64,000 bases of DNA from CAWCPR01 sp963797475 (GTDB lineage Bacteria > Chloroflexota > Anaerolineae > Anaerolineales > UBA4823): positions 1,612,001-1,676,000 of the forward strand of contig CAWCPR010000001.1 of assembly GCA_963797475.1 (NCBI GenBank). Direction: 5' to 3'. Below the pieces are notes generated by a model. The model was given only the letters and a program-made list of their open reading frames with translations. It did not search any database and was not told the origin of the DNA. Shown one piece after another: positions 1-8,105 of this stretch. The position numbers and the translations under genes are program-made. Position 1 is the stretch's first letter. Each line of letters opens with the position of its first letter.

Positions 1-236
1 TGCCACGCAAGCAAAGAACAGGAAAGTACAAGATCAAAACGCATAAAGCCACTTCGAAGCGGTTTCGCGTGACCGGGTCGGGCGTGCTGGTTCGCACCAA
101 GGGCGGTAAAAGCCACTTCCGTCGCCGCACCTCAAAGCGCACCAAGCGCTTGCTGGACGAGATGCTGCCCGTGAAGGGCCGCGGCATCGTCAAGACCGTG
201 CACCGCCTGGCGCCCTACCTGGAAAAATCCAACTGA
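1..236 (+). CDS. rpmI: 50S ribosomal protein L35, 5' end cut by one base
   Basis: The window begins at the second base of the start codon, so the A of ATG lies just outside. The reading frame gives a complete L35-type protein of about 78 residues: it opens Pro-Arg-Lys-Gln, is rich in Lys and Arg, and contains the block GGKSHFRRRTSKR that is typical of the family. L35 binds 23S rRNA in the large subunit. It lies 115 bp upstream of rplT, the usual infC-rpmI-rplT order, so infC is expected just outside the window. The 237-351 gap is probably transcribed leader for rplT. Confidence 0.95.
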   Translation, partial: PRKQRTGKYKIKTHKATSKRFRVTGSGVLVRTKGGKSHFRRRTSKRTKRLLDEMLPVKGRGIVKTVHRLAPYLEKSN

Positions 237-351
237 GACGCCAACCTGGTCTCCAGGAAATTTCATCCACTTTTTGTTGCGGCCGTTGGGTGTAAGCAAC
301 GGGTAGTTCAATAAGCTACCGGCGCCCAGGGGCTCGCAGGAGAGAACTAAA

Positions 352-702
352 ATGCCTCGTGTTAAGACTGGACCTTATCGCCGACAACACCACAAGAAAA
401 TCCTCAAGCTGACGAAAGGCCAATTTGGCACCCGCCATCGCCTGTTCCGGCGCGCCAATGAGGCCATGTTGAAAAGCTTGTGGTATTCCTATCGTGACCG
501 GCGCACCCGCAAGCGCGACTTGCGCCGTTTGTGGATCGCCCGTATCAACGCCGCTGCTCGTCAAAATAGAACGACCTACAGCCGCTTGATCCACGATATG
601 AAGGAAAACCAGATTGCCATTAACCGCAAGATGCTGGCGGATCTGGCAGTGCGGGATCCACAGGCTTTTTCGGCGGTGGTTAGCAAATCTAAAGCTGGCT
701 GA
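352..702 (+). CDS. rplT: 50S ribosomal protein L20
   Basis: This 116-residue protein has the normal L20 length. It has the strongly basic N-terminus (PRVKTGPYRRQHHKKILKL) and the RDRRTRKRDLRRLWIARINAA block that identify the family. L20 is an early large-subunit assembly protein binding 23S rRNA and in many bacteria represses its own operon through a leader structure. The ribosome-binding site GGAGAG sits 7-12 bases before the ATG. It is followed by a strong hairpin that closes the operon. Confidence 0.97.
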   Translation: MPRVKTGPYRRQHHKKILKLTKGQFGTRHRLFRRANEAMLKSLWYSYRDRRTRKRDLRRLWIARINAAARQNRTTYSRLIHDMKENQIAINRKMLADLAVRDPQAFSAVVSKSKAG

Positions 703-721
703 CGCTCCCTTTCACCAATCA

Positions 722-761
722 AAACAGGATGTTTCGGGCACGTGCCCGAAACATCCTGTTT
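722..761. terminator. Perfect palindrome ending the rpmI-rplT operon
   Basis: A 40-base perfect inverted repeat (arms AAACAGGATGTTTCGGGCAC and its complement, essentially no loop) begins 19 bases after the rplT stop. Only TTTC then ATTTTG follows, so it lacks a clean T-tract, but the position and 20-bp stem fit an operon terminator. A -10-like TATAAT at 811-816 probably starts the next transcript. Confidence 0.75.
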
Positions 762-833
762 CATTTTGCGTAGACCCTTTAAGAAGGTACCGTACGTATA
801 AGGTTCGTATTATAATGCCGGAAGAGGATCAAT

Positions 834-1184
834 ATGATGTCTGAGAATAAGCCACGCAAAATCATCCCCTCCAAGGGAGGGTTTCTATATGACCTGACTC
901 AGCGAATTAAGCTGATTTTGAGGCTGATGGGTGACCCGCGCGTCAACCCACTGCTCAAGCTGCTGCCGGTTGGATCCGTTCTATACCTGTTGTTTCCGGA
1001 CCTGGCCCCAGGGCCTATCGACGATGCAGCCGTACTCTGGTTAGGCGCCTACCTTTTCGTAGAGCTTTGCCCGCCGGCTGTTGTCCAGGAACATATGGCT
1101 GCCCTGAACCAGGTAGTCTCTGGAGAATGGCGCGATCCCGACCCACCAGACGATGTTGTGGACGCAGAATGGGAGGAAAAATAA
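834..1184 (+). CDS. Small conserved membrane protein, DUF1232-like
   Basis: The protein has 116 residues. A basic N-terminal 40 residues is followed by one or two hydrophobic stretches (residues about 45-85) containing LYLLFPDLAPGPIDDAAVLW. That pattern resembles the short DUF1232/YkvA helix-loop-helix, where a Pro-Asp-x-x-Pro turn precedes Asp-Asp. The C-terminus is acidic and Pro-rich. The start is supported by GGAAGAGG six bases upstream; a second ATG three bases later is equally possible. Function unknown. A TATAAT lies at 811-816, so the gene probably has its own promoter. Confidence 0.75.
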   Translation: MMSENKPRKIIPSKGGFLYDLTQRIKLILRLMGDPRVNPLLKLLPVGSVLYLLFPDLAPGPIDDAAVLWLGAYLFVELCPPAVVQEHMAALNQVVSGEWRDPDPPDDVVDAEWEEK

Positions 1185-1263
1185 CCGCGTCCCCAGTCTG
1201 AACCTGTGTAATTCCAGTATTGTATAAATTAATGGACCGCAAAGCGCGCCCAACAGGATTGCT

Positions 1264-2604
1264 ATGAAACGAACCCTCTTCGTTCTTCTCATGTTCCTAC
1301 TGGCAGCTTGCGGCGCGGGGGTTACCCGAGCAAGCCCAACGCTTACACCCTTTTCGCCCTCTACCGCAGCCTCCACTCCGCCGCCTGCCGCTTCGCCTGT
1401 ACCAGGCCTCGCGCCTAGCCTCGCGCCAAGCCATACTTCGACCAATGCGCCAACAGCTACTGCGACCATCCCGCCGGCGGCAACGCCCACCGTTCCCACC
1501 AGCACAGCGACCCCGCCGGCTCAGGCCGTCTTACCCGATCCGGTCTCCTATACCTGGAGCGCTATCGCCACAGGGCTGGATACGCCGGTCAGCCTGGCGA
1601 ACGCCGGCGATGGCTCGGGGCGTTTGTTTGTGGTGGAGAAACCCGGCAGGATCCGCATCATTCAAAATGGGAGCCTGGTAGACACGCCATTCTTGAATAT
1701 CAGGGACCGGGTCGGCAGCTCGGGTTCAGAACAGGGATTGTTAGGCCTGGCTTTTCATCCACAATATACGCAGAACGGCTATTTCTACGTGAATTACACA
1801 GACAAGAACGGCAATACAGTCATCGCCCGCTTTTCGGTCTCAGCCCAGGATCCGGATCGCGCTGACCCCTCCAGCGAGCAGCGCCTGCTTTCGGCCAACC
1901 AGCCATTTCCCAACCATAATGGCGGCCAAGTCACTTTCGGGCCGGATGGATACCTGTACCTTGGTTTGGGCGACGGCGGTTCGGCCGGCGATCCGTTCGG
2001 CAATGGCCAATCGCTGGGCACATTCCTGGGAAAAATCCTGCGCATTGACGTAGATCAGGGTGATCCGTACGCGATTCCGGCGGATAATCCCTTTATCGGC
2101 CAGCAGGCCAAACCGGAAATCTGGGCTTACGGCCTGCGCAACCCCTGGCGCTTTTCTTTCGACCGGGACACCGGCGACCTGTTTATCGGGGATGTCGGCC
2201 AGAACCGCTGGGAAGAGATCGATTTTCTCCCGGCCGGCAGCCTCGGCGGAATGGATTTCGGTTGGAATTATTACGAGGCCAACCACCGTTACAGTGATCA
2301 AGCTCCCCCAGCCTCTTTCGTTTGGATAGCGCCGGTCGCAGAATACAGCCACGACCTGGGCTGTTCGGTAACCGGCGGGTTTATCTACCGCGGCGCCCAG
2401 CTACCCGCATGGCAGGCCGTCTACCTGTATGGAGACTATTGCTCAGGGAACATCTGGGGATTGGTGCACAACGCCCAGGGAGAATGGGAAAACGACCTGT
2501 TGTTCACCAATGTGGCTCGCATCACTTCATTTGGCGAGGATGAAGCCGGCGAAATCTACCTCACGGATATCGGAGGCAATGTTTTACAACTTGTCAAAAG
2601 ATGA
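1264..2604 (+). CDS. PQQ-dependent sugar dehydrogenase-like lipoprotein
   Basis: This 446-residue lipoprotein has a signal peptide ending in lipobox LLAAC (Cys16). A Pro/Thr/Ala-rich linker runs to about residue 90. The rest matches the soluble glucose/sorbosone dehydrogenase beta-propeller (GSDH family): TGLDTPVSLANAGDGSGRLFVVE, the EQGLLGLAFHP blade, GDGGSAGDP, YGLRNPWRFSFD and DVGQNRWEEID are characteristic. Known members oxidise aldoses or act as sugar-binding enzymes with PQQ; substrate cannot be read from sequence. It overlaps the next gene by 4 bp (ATGA), so the two are translationally coupled. Confidence 0.9.
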   Translation: MKRTLFVLLMFLLAACGAGVTRASPTLTPFSPSTAASTPPPAASPVPGLAPSLAPSHTSTNAPTATATIPPAATPTVPTSTATPPAQAVLPDPVSYTWSAIATGLDTPVSLANAGDGSGRLFVVEKPGRIRIIQNGSLVDTPFLNIRDRVGSSGSEQGLLGLAFHPQYTQNGYFYVNYTDKNGNTVIARFSVSAQDPDRADPSSEQRLLSANQPFPNHNGGQVTFGPDGYLYLGLGDGGSAGDPFGNGQSLGTFLGKILRIDVDQGDPYAIPADNPFIGQQAKPEIWAYGLRNPWRFSFDRDTGDLFIGDVGQNRWEEIDFLPAGSLGGMDFGWNYYEANHRYSDQAPPASFVWIAPVAEYSHDLGCSVTGGFIYRGAQLPAWQAVYLYGDYCSGNIWGLVHNAQGEWENDLLFTNVARITSFGEDEAGEIYLTDIGGNVLQLVKR

Positions 2605-4985
2605 AAACGATAATTCCCAGCGACCCACCCGAAATAAAAGCCGAGAAACAGCGCCTGGGCTTGATCTATGGCCTGTTGGGCGCGTTGGCATTCTCAATTA
2701 CCACCTGGGGTTATGACGCCTTTTTATTAGCCCGGGATTCCGCCGGGCTTCCATGGCTGAAATTAGCGCTTGGGCTGCCGGCCTGCCTGTTGATCGCCGG
2801 CCTGGTCGCCTGGCTGACAGCCAGGCTGGATAGCAGCTTGCTCGGATTGGCAGGTTGGCTTGTCGCCGGGATCGTTTTTGCCTGGCTCGCCTCCCAACTG
2901 CCTTTCTCCTGGCTCCCCAAGGCAATTGCCGTGTTGGATCCGAATCTGAGAGAAATGATCGAATATCCCCTCCCCGACACCTTGCAAGGGAGCCGGTTCG
3001 TGATTTATGGCTTCACCCTGATCGCCGTTGCGGTGGTTGGCGTTCTGGAGACGAACATAGTCGAATCAGCCCGCGGCTCATCCTCGATGTTGATGCGCGC
3101 AGTCACCTTAGGCATCTGCATCCCGATCTTGGGCCTGGCTGGGATTTTTGCAGACGAGGTCAACCAGCAGTTACGCCAGCCAATCCAGGCCACCCACGAA
3201 CTGATCCAGAACGGCCGGCATGCGGCGACAAACCCGGTTTCTTCAAGAGAGGCTGTTCAGATGCATCTGGGGGCTTTGGCCGAAATTAAAGACTGGATCG
3301 GCAGCGGTTACCGCCTGTATATCGGCAGTTATGACCAGACCTATCTGGATTCATTCAATATCCTGATCAATTTCGATGGGCGATGGGCAAGCTGCACGGT
3401 GACGATCACCTCACCAGGCGTATGCAAGCCATTGAATACGGCTGCGGTTTCTGCGCCCGCCCAATCCCCCTCGGCGCAATCGCCTGAGACAATTGCGCTG
3501 GGGGGTACACAGCCAGCCCAGCAAGGGCCGGCGACCGGCAGCAGCGGGGAGGCGCCCACAGACGAGTTGGTCAGAGATGAGCCGCTCGTCGCGGTCCTTC
3601 CCCGGGTACGTTCCGGGCTGCCCGACTTGAACCATATCCCGCATTACACGATATCGTTAACGGTTGATTTCGACAACCACACTTTCCAGGGGATGGAGCA
3701 TGTCGATTACACGAATGACGAAAACAGCTCGCTGGATCGTTTGTATTTTCGCTTGATCCCGAACGGCAAGGGCAGTTATGGGGATGGTTCGCTCACGGTG
3801 ACCAGCGTCCTTTTAGACGGTCAGACTGCCCAAAGCGAACTTTCCTTAACCGACTCGGTTTTGGAGATCCGCTTCCCTTCAATTTTGGAGCCGGGTCAGA
3901 CAGCCGGGCTGGATTTAGAGTTCGTTGGAGTTGTGCCGCTGGATTTTGGCGGCAGCGTCACCCCGGCCGGATATGGCATTTACAACCTGACCGACAACGT
4001 TTTGGCCCTGGCGGATTGGTACCCAATTCTGGCTGTCTATGATGACCAAGGCTGGAACCTGGACCCGGTCTCGGACATCGGCGATTCGGTGTACAGCGAC
4101 ATGGCTTTCTATTCAGTTGCTCTCAGCGTCCCAAGCGACCTGGTCGTGGCGGCTACGGGGGTAGCCGCAGATCCGCAAGTTTCAAACGGAGAAGCCCGTT
4201 ACCAATTCTCCAGCGGCCCGGCGCGTGATTTCTTCATCATCATGAGCCCAAATTTCGAAATGAAAAGCCAGGATGTCAACGGGACAACCGTAAATTCTTA
4301 CTATCTACCCGGCAATGAGTATGGGGGCAGCACGACATTGGACGTGGCCGTTGGCTCCTTGAAAATCTATAGCCAGAAATTCGGCCTGTACCCTTACACA
4401 GAGCTGGATGTGGTCGACGCGCCAATGCGCAACGCTTCCGGAGTCGAATTTCCGGGGATTGTATTGATCGGCGATTCTCTCTACTACGATCCTCTAAAAC
4501 CGGCTTTCACCATCACAGTCGCGCACGAAGTCGGCCACCAGTGGTGGTACAACGTGGTCGGCAATGATATTTTCGACGAGCCCTGGTTGGACGAAGCGTT
4601 GGCTACCTTTTCTTCCAACCTGTATTACGAATTCACCTATGGGAAAAACGCTACGTCCGGATTGATCGCATACTGGCAAAATGGGTACGACCAGCTTAAA
4701 CAGATGGGCAAAGACGACGCCGTGACCGGGACCCTGGCCCACTTCGAGAGCCTGAACGACCCGCACGTCTATGCAGTTGTGGTATATTCAAAGGGGGCGT
4801 TGTTTCTCAACGCGCTGCGCAATGAGATCGGCGACCAGGCATTTTTCGAAGCACTGCAAAACTACTATAAAACTTACCAGTATCGCTTCGCTACGAGAAG
4901 TGGTCTGCTGAATGCGTTTGATCAGGCCTCCGGACGGAACCTGGACGATTTCTATCAGAAGTGGCTGTACGCTCCGAATCCATAA
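2601..4985 (+). CDS. Membrane-anchored M1 family metallopeptidase
   Basis: The 794-residue protein starts with five predicted membrane helices (about residues 20-42, 51-75, 79-100, 132-152, 163-187). A region of roughly 90 residues ending in an Ala/Pro/Gln linker (to about 340) follows, then an M1 gluzincin domain. The zinc motif is H642-E643-V-G-H646 with the third ligand E665, the HEXXH-18-E spacing. SGVEFPG occupies the place of the aminopeptidase GxMEN motif. It probably trims peptides at the outer face of the membrane. The fused polytopic N-terminus is not part of standard soluble M1 enzymes. It is coupled to the upstream dehydrogenase by a 4-bp overlap. Confidence 0.9.
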   Translation: MKTIIPSDPPEIKAEKQRLGLIYGLLGALAFSITTWGYDAFLLARDSAGLPWLKLALGLPACLLIAGLVAWLTARLDSSLLGLAGWLVAGIVFAWLASQLPFSWLPKAIAVLDPNLREMIEYPLPDTLQGSRFVIYGFTLIAVAVVGVLETNIVESARGSSSMLMRAVTLGICIPILGLAGIFADEVNQQLRQPIQATHELIQNGRHAATNPVSSREAVQMHLGALAEIKDWIGSGYRLYIGSYDQTYLDSFNILINFDGRWASCTVTITSPGVCKPLNTAAVSAPAQSPSAQSPETIALGGTQPAQQGPATGSSGEAPTDELVRDEPLVAVLPRVRSGLPDLNHIPHYTISLTVDFDNHTFQGMEHVDYTNDENSSLDRLYFRLIPNGKGSYGDGSLTVTSVLLDGQTAQSELSLTDSVLEIRFPSILEPGQTAGLDLEFVGVVPLDFGGSVTPAGYGIYNLTDNVLALADWYPILAVYDDQGWNLDPVSDIGDSVYSDMAFYSVALSVPSDLVVAATGVAADPQVSNGEARYQFSSGPARDFFIIMSPNFEMKSQDVNGTTVNSYYLPGNEYGGSTTLDVAVGSLKIYSQKFGLYPYTELDVVDAPMRNASGVEFPGIVLIGDSLYYDPLKPAFTITVAHEVGHQWWYNVVGNDIFDEPWLDEALATFSSNLYYEFTYGKNATSGLIAYWQNGYDQLKQMGKDDAVTGTLAHFESLNDPHVYAVVVYSKGALFLNALRNEIGDQAFFEALQNYYKTYQYRFATRSGLLNAFDQASGRNLDDFYQKWLYAPNP

Positions 4986-5010
4986 ACCAACCAGAAGACG
5001 TCATTTTGCA

Positions 5011-6063
5011 ATGAATTTTTTCAGACAGATTTCGCCCGGCCGGTTAACAGCCGGCCATTTTATCTCGCTCAGCCTGATTGCGATTATGCTGGCAGCCTGC
5101 GCTGGCCCTACACCCACGCCCATCCGGGCGACCCAGGTTGTCCAGCCCGCGGCTCCAGCCGGGACGACCACCGTTCCGGAGACCCGCCTTCCCCAGCCAA
5201 CCTTCACGCCCACCCAGACTGAGATTCCCAGCAGTACACCCACTCCAACTTTTACCCCCACAGCAACCACACCGCCGCCCATCCATTTTGCGGTTATCGG
5301 CGACTTCGGCGGAAACGGTCAGCCCGAAAAAGATGTGGCCGACCTGGTAAAAAGCTGGAATCCAGATTTCATTATTACTGTTGGCGACAACAACTATCCG
5401 GACGGCGCGGCGGATACAATCGACCTGACTATCGGACAGTATTATCACGATTACATCTCGCCCTACACGGGCCGCTTCGGCCAGGGCACAGACGCCAACC
5501 GCTTCTTCCCGGTCCTTGGCAATCATGATTGGAACACAGACCAGGCGCGGCCGTACCTGGACTACTTTACTTTGCCAAACAACGAACGTTATTACGATTT
5601 CACCTGGGGGCCGGTGCACTTTTTCGCCTTGGACAGCGATTCGCGCGAACCCGATGGCGTCTCCGGGTCTTCATCCCAGGCAGCCTGGCTGCAAGAAAGG
5701 CTGTCTGCATCCAGTTCGCCCTGGAACGTTGTTTATTTCCACCATGCCCCTTATTCTTCCGGCTTGCACGGCTCGACCGAGTGGATGCGCTGGCCTTTCG
5801 GCGATTGGGGAGCAGATGTGGTGCTTTCGGGCCACGATCACACCTACGAAAGGCTCCTGGAGGACAAAATCCCTTACTTCGTCAACGGGTTGGGCGGTGG
5901 GGCTGTCTATAACTTCAACGAGACAATCGCCGGCAGCCAGTTCCGTTACAACAACGATTACGGAGCGATGCTGGCAACCGCCAGCGAGACAAACATGGAC
6001 TTTCAATTTTACAATCGCACGGGAGAAATCATCGACGGATACGAGATGGAAGCCGCGCCTTAG
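5011..6063 (+). CDS. Lipoprotein metallophosphoesterase, purple-acid-phosphatase-like
   Basis: The protein has 350 residues from this ATG. An upstream in-frame start would lie inside the M1 gene and precede the signal peptide, so I reject it. The lipobox is LAAC followed by a Pro/Thr linker. The calcineurin-like phosphoesterase motifs appear in order: GDFG (metal Asp), VGDNNYPDG, LGNHDW, FHHAPYSS and SGHDHTYER. The order and the NNYPDG box resemble acid phosphatase type 7 / purple acid phosphatases. It likely hydrolyses phosphoesters outside the membrane. It follows the M1 gene by 25 bp and is probably the last gene of that operon. Confidence 0.88.
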   Translation: MNFFRQISPGRLTAGHFISLSLIAIMLAACAGPTPTPIRATQVVQPAAPAGTTTVPETRLPQPTFTPTQTEIPSSTPTPTFTPTATTPPPIHFAVIGDFGGNGQPEKDVADLVKSWNPDFIITVGDNNYPDGAADTIDLTIGQYYHDYISPYTGRFGQGTDANRFFPVLGNHDWNTDQARPYLDYFTLPNNERYYDFTWGPVHFFALDSDSREPDGVSGSSSQAAWLQERLSASSSPWNVVYFHHAPYSSGLHGSTEWMRWPFGDWGADVVLSGHDHTYERLLEDKIPYFVNGLGGGAVYNFNETIAGSQFRYNNDYGAMLATASETNMDFQFYNRTGEIIDGYEMEAAP

Positions 6064-6137
6064 CCAGCGCTAACCAACTGGCCATCTGACCAGGTAAAAA
6101 CTATCCACAAGGACAGGTTTTTGATTGGCCTTTTTCC

Positions 6138-6167
6138 TTGACATGAATTTGACTGTCGTGGTAGACT
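6138..6167 (+). promoter_or_regulatory. Sigma70-type promoter for the leader/ABC transcript
   Basis: TTGACA at 6138-6143 and TAGACT at 6162-6167 are separated by 18 bp. The promoter lies 42 bases before the leader ORF and after the phosphoesterase gene. The -10 box is a moderate match. Confidence 0.55.
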
Positions 6168-6208
6168 TCTCCCGATCTTAGAAAAGATTAACGAAAGGAA
6201 GGCACGTA

Positions 6209-6304
6209 ATGATCAAAGTGTTTTATCTCATCTCTCGGCTTTGTGGCGCTGCTGGAACCAGTGGTGCGGCTTTGCCTTATCGGAGTGCGCCTTCCGTTCG
6301 TTAA
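6209..6304 (+). CDS. 31-residue leader peptide ORF
   Basis: An ATG is preceded at six bases by a strong Shine-Dalgarno (AAAGGAAGG, 6194-6202). It opens a 31-codon frame beginning MIKVFYLISRL and ending SAPSVR. It resembles no protein I know. Its position, between a promoter and two terminator-like hairpins before an ABC ATPase gene, is what is expected of a regulatory leader peptide whose translation state controls read-through. Whether the peptide itself stalls ribosomes cannot be told from sequence. Confidence 0.55.
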   Translation: MIKVFYLISRLCGAAGTSGAALPYRSAPSVR

Positions 6305-6331
6305 ATCTCCCTCTTATTTGAAGAGAAAGCG

Positions 6332-6411
6332 GCCACGGGTGCACTCCAGCCCCGTGGCTTTTTGTTTTACTGATCCCCTTAGACGGCCACGGGCGCGAAC
6401 CGTGGCCATTT
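6332..6411 (+). promoter_or_regulatory. Putative transcription attenuator with two competing hairpins
   Basis: Hairpin 1 pairs GCCACGGG (6332-6339) with CCCGTGGC (6351-6358) and is followed by TTTTGTTTT, a proper intrinsic terminator. Hairpin 2 pairs GGCCACGG (6385-6392) with CCGTGGCC (6400-6407), followed by ATTTTG. The descending arm of hairpin 1 is also fully complementary to the ascending arm of hairpin 2, so a 2:3 pairing would abolish both stems. There is no room for another promoter between 6411 and the ATPase ATG at 6435, so that gene must be expressed by read-through. Confidence 0.65.
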
Positions 6412-6434
6412 TGTATCCATTGGTGGAGGGTAAA

Positions 6435-7292
6435 ATGTCTAAGGCTGTGATCGTTCGGGATGTCTACAAACAATTTGACAATTATTACAGGCCGGTGCGC
6501 GGTAAGTTGTCGCGCCTGGGGATGGGTCCCGCTCTGGAAGCGCGCCGGTTGGGACCAGCCGTCCAAATGCCGTACGATGTCGCCCTCGATCACGTGTCTT
6601 TCAACATCGAGCCAGGCGAGATCTTTGGTATCCTGGGGCCAGGCGGTTCTGGCAAGACCACACTGGTGCGCTTGCTGGCAACTTTGCTCGTTCCCGACAG
6701 CGGCAGCATTCAGGTCTTTGGTTACGATACCATCCGCCAATCTCTCCAGGTAAAGCATCTCGTCAACCCGGTCGCGGCTGAAAACAGTTTCTTCAAGAAG
6801 CTCTCTCCGCTAGAAAACCTGGCCGGCGCAGCCTCTCGGACCGGCCTTGACCGGGGCGATAGCCGCAAGAGGCTGGTCGAGATCCTGGCCCGTTTGGGGT
6901 TGGATGAACCAACCATCAACCTGCCCATGCAAGCGCTGTCGCATTCTGACCAGCAAAAAGTATCGATTGCCCGCGCACTGGCCTCCAGGCCGCGCCTGCT
7001 CCTGCTGGACGAACCAACCTTCGGCCTGGATACTCAATCCAGGCAAGATGTCCATAAAGTGCTGCACGAGCTGCGGGCTGAATCGGGTGTTACGATACTG
7101 GTCGCTACATGCGACCCGCAGGAAGCCTGGGAGCTGGGAGACCGCATCGCGGTGCTTGACCACGGGCGGATTGAAGCGATCGAAAGCCCCTGGGGATTAA
7201 AGCAGGCAGGGAAAGATGGGGACTGCGCTGAACCCTCAGGCCGTCTATTCGAGTCGATCGACCGCATGAAGCTCTTGCAGGAAGAAGTGTAA
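6435..7292 (+). CDS. Orphan ABC transporter ATP-binding protein
   Basis: The protein has 285 residues. The start is set by GGTGGAGGG upstream of ATG; a longer frame would run through the attenuator. Walker A is GPGGSGKTT and Walker B LLLLDEPTFGLD. The overall layout is like drug/lipid exporters of the DrrA/CcmA type with a 60-residue N-terminal lead-in. Two active elements are degenerate: the signature is LSHSDQ instead of LSGGQ, and the H-loop reads VATCDPQEA, with Cys where His is expected. No permease gene is adjacent. It could pair with a distant permease or act in a non-transport role. Confidence 0.85.
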   Translation: MSKAVIVRDVYKQFDNYYRPVRGKLSRLGMGPALEARRLGPAVQMPYDVALDHVSFNIEPGEIFGILGPGGSGKTTLVRLLATLLVPDSGSIQVFGYDTIRQSLQVKHLVNPVAAENSFFKKLSPLENLAGAASRTGLDRGDSRKRLVEILARLGLDEPTINLPMQALSHSDQQKVSIARALASRPRLLLLDEPTFGLDTQSRQDVHKVLHELRAESGVTILVATCDPQEAWELGDRIAVLDHGRIEAIESPWGLKQAGKDGDCAEPSGRLFESIDRMKLLQEEV

Positions 7293-7296
7293 ATTC

Positions 7297-7434
7297 TTGG
7301 AAAAAGAACGCATGACCGAAACCAGCGACAATTTCCTATTCGCCATTCGCGCTCTGGAAGATGACCGGCTGATCGGCGATATTGGCCTTGACGGAGTTCT
7401 TTGGTATCATGGGGGTGCTTTCGTGGGCTTAGGA
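7297..7434 (+). pseudogene. Remnant of a GNAT acetyltransferase
   Basis: About 45 codons read like the central part of a RimJ/RimL-type acetyltransferase (FAIRALEDDRLIGDIGLDGV, WYHGGAFVGLG). The similarity stops before the acetyl-CoA loop (expected RxxGxG/A region), and no first half precedes it. It lies in the gap between the ABC ATPase and the HAD gene and is best read as a decayed fragment. Confidence 0.5.
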
Positions 7435-7472
7435 TTTTTATGGGCACCCTTAACGAAGAGTGGTAAAAATAA

Positions 7473-8081
7473 ATGGGCATTCGAGCGGTCATTTTCGACC
7501 TGGGGGGCGTGCTGGTGCGCACTCCGGATTTCACCTTTCGCCAGCGATTGGCTGCGCGCCTGGGCATGAGCCGGGCTGAGCTGGAACGCCTGGTTTTTGA
7601 TGGCGATTCAGGCAGGCGCGCCCAGCGCGGCGAGATCGATACCAACCAGCATTGGGGAAATATCCTGGCTGAATTAAACCTGCCGGTGCAGGAGCTACAG
7701 GCTTTTCAGGCAGAATTTTGGGGCGGCGATTCCCTGGATGTCGAGCTGGTGGGTCGCATCCACCAGTTGCGCGGCGCTTACAAGACGGCCCTGCTCAGCA
7801 ATGCTTTCTCCGATTTACGCCAGGTGCTCACCGAGCGCTGGCAAATAGCCGATGCCTTCGACGAGCTGATCATCTCATCGGAAGTTGGCATTGTTAAACC
7901 CGATGCACGCATTTACCACCTGGCGCTCGAACGGCTGGGTGTGGCCCCTGCTGAGGCGGTTTTTATCGATGATTTCATTCAGAACGTCGAAGGCGCCCGG
8001 GCGGTAGGTATCTATGCGATCCATTTCCAGGATCCCCAGCAGACATTGGCAGATTTAGAAAAGGCGCTCAATTCAAAGTAG
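7473..8081 (+). CDS. HAD-superfamily hydrolase, subfamily IA
   Basis: The 202-residue protein has motif I FDLGGVLV (nucleophile Asp9; Gly at the +2 position as in the YihX and epoxide-hydrolase-N branches), motif II LLSNAF, and the SSEVGIVKPDARIY block (motif III Lys). The acidic motif is FIDDFIQNVEGAR. It most likely dephosphorylates a small metabolite; the +2 Gly makes classical phosphatase chemistry less certain. The Shine-Dalgarno is weak (GAAGAG). It stands in line with the downstream amidase, 24 bp away. Confidence 0.88.
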   Translation: MGIRAVIFDLGGVLVRTPDFTFRQRLAARLGMSRAELERLVFDGDSGRRAQRGEIDTNQHWGNILAELNLPVQELQAFQAEFWGGDSLDVELVGRIHQLRGAYKTALLSNAFSDLRQVLTERWQIADAFDELIISSEVGIVKPDARIYHLALERLGVAPAEAVFIDDFIQNVEGARAVGIYAIHFQDPQQTLADLEKALNSK

Positions 8082-8105
8082 ATCACTCTAGAATAGGAAG
8101 CCAGG

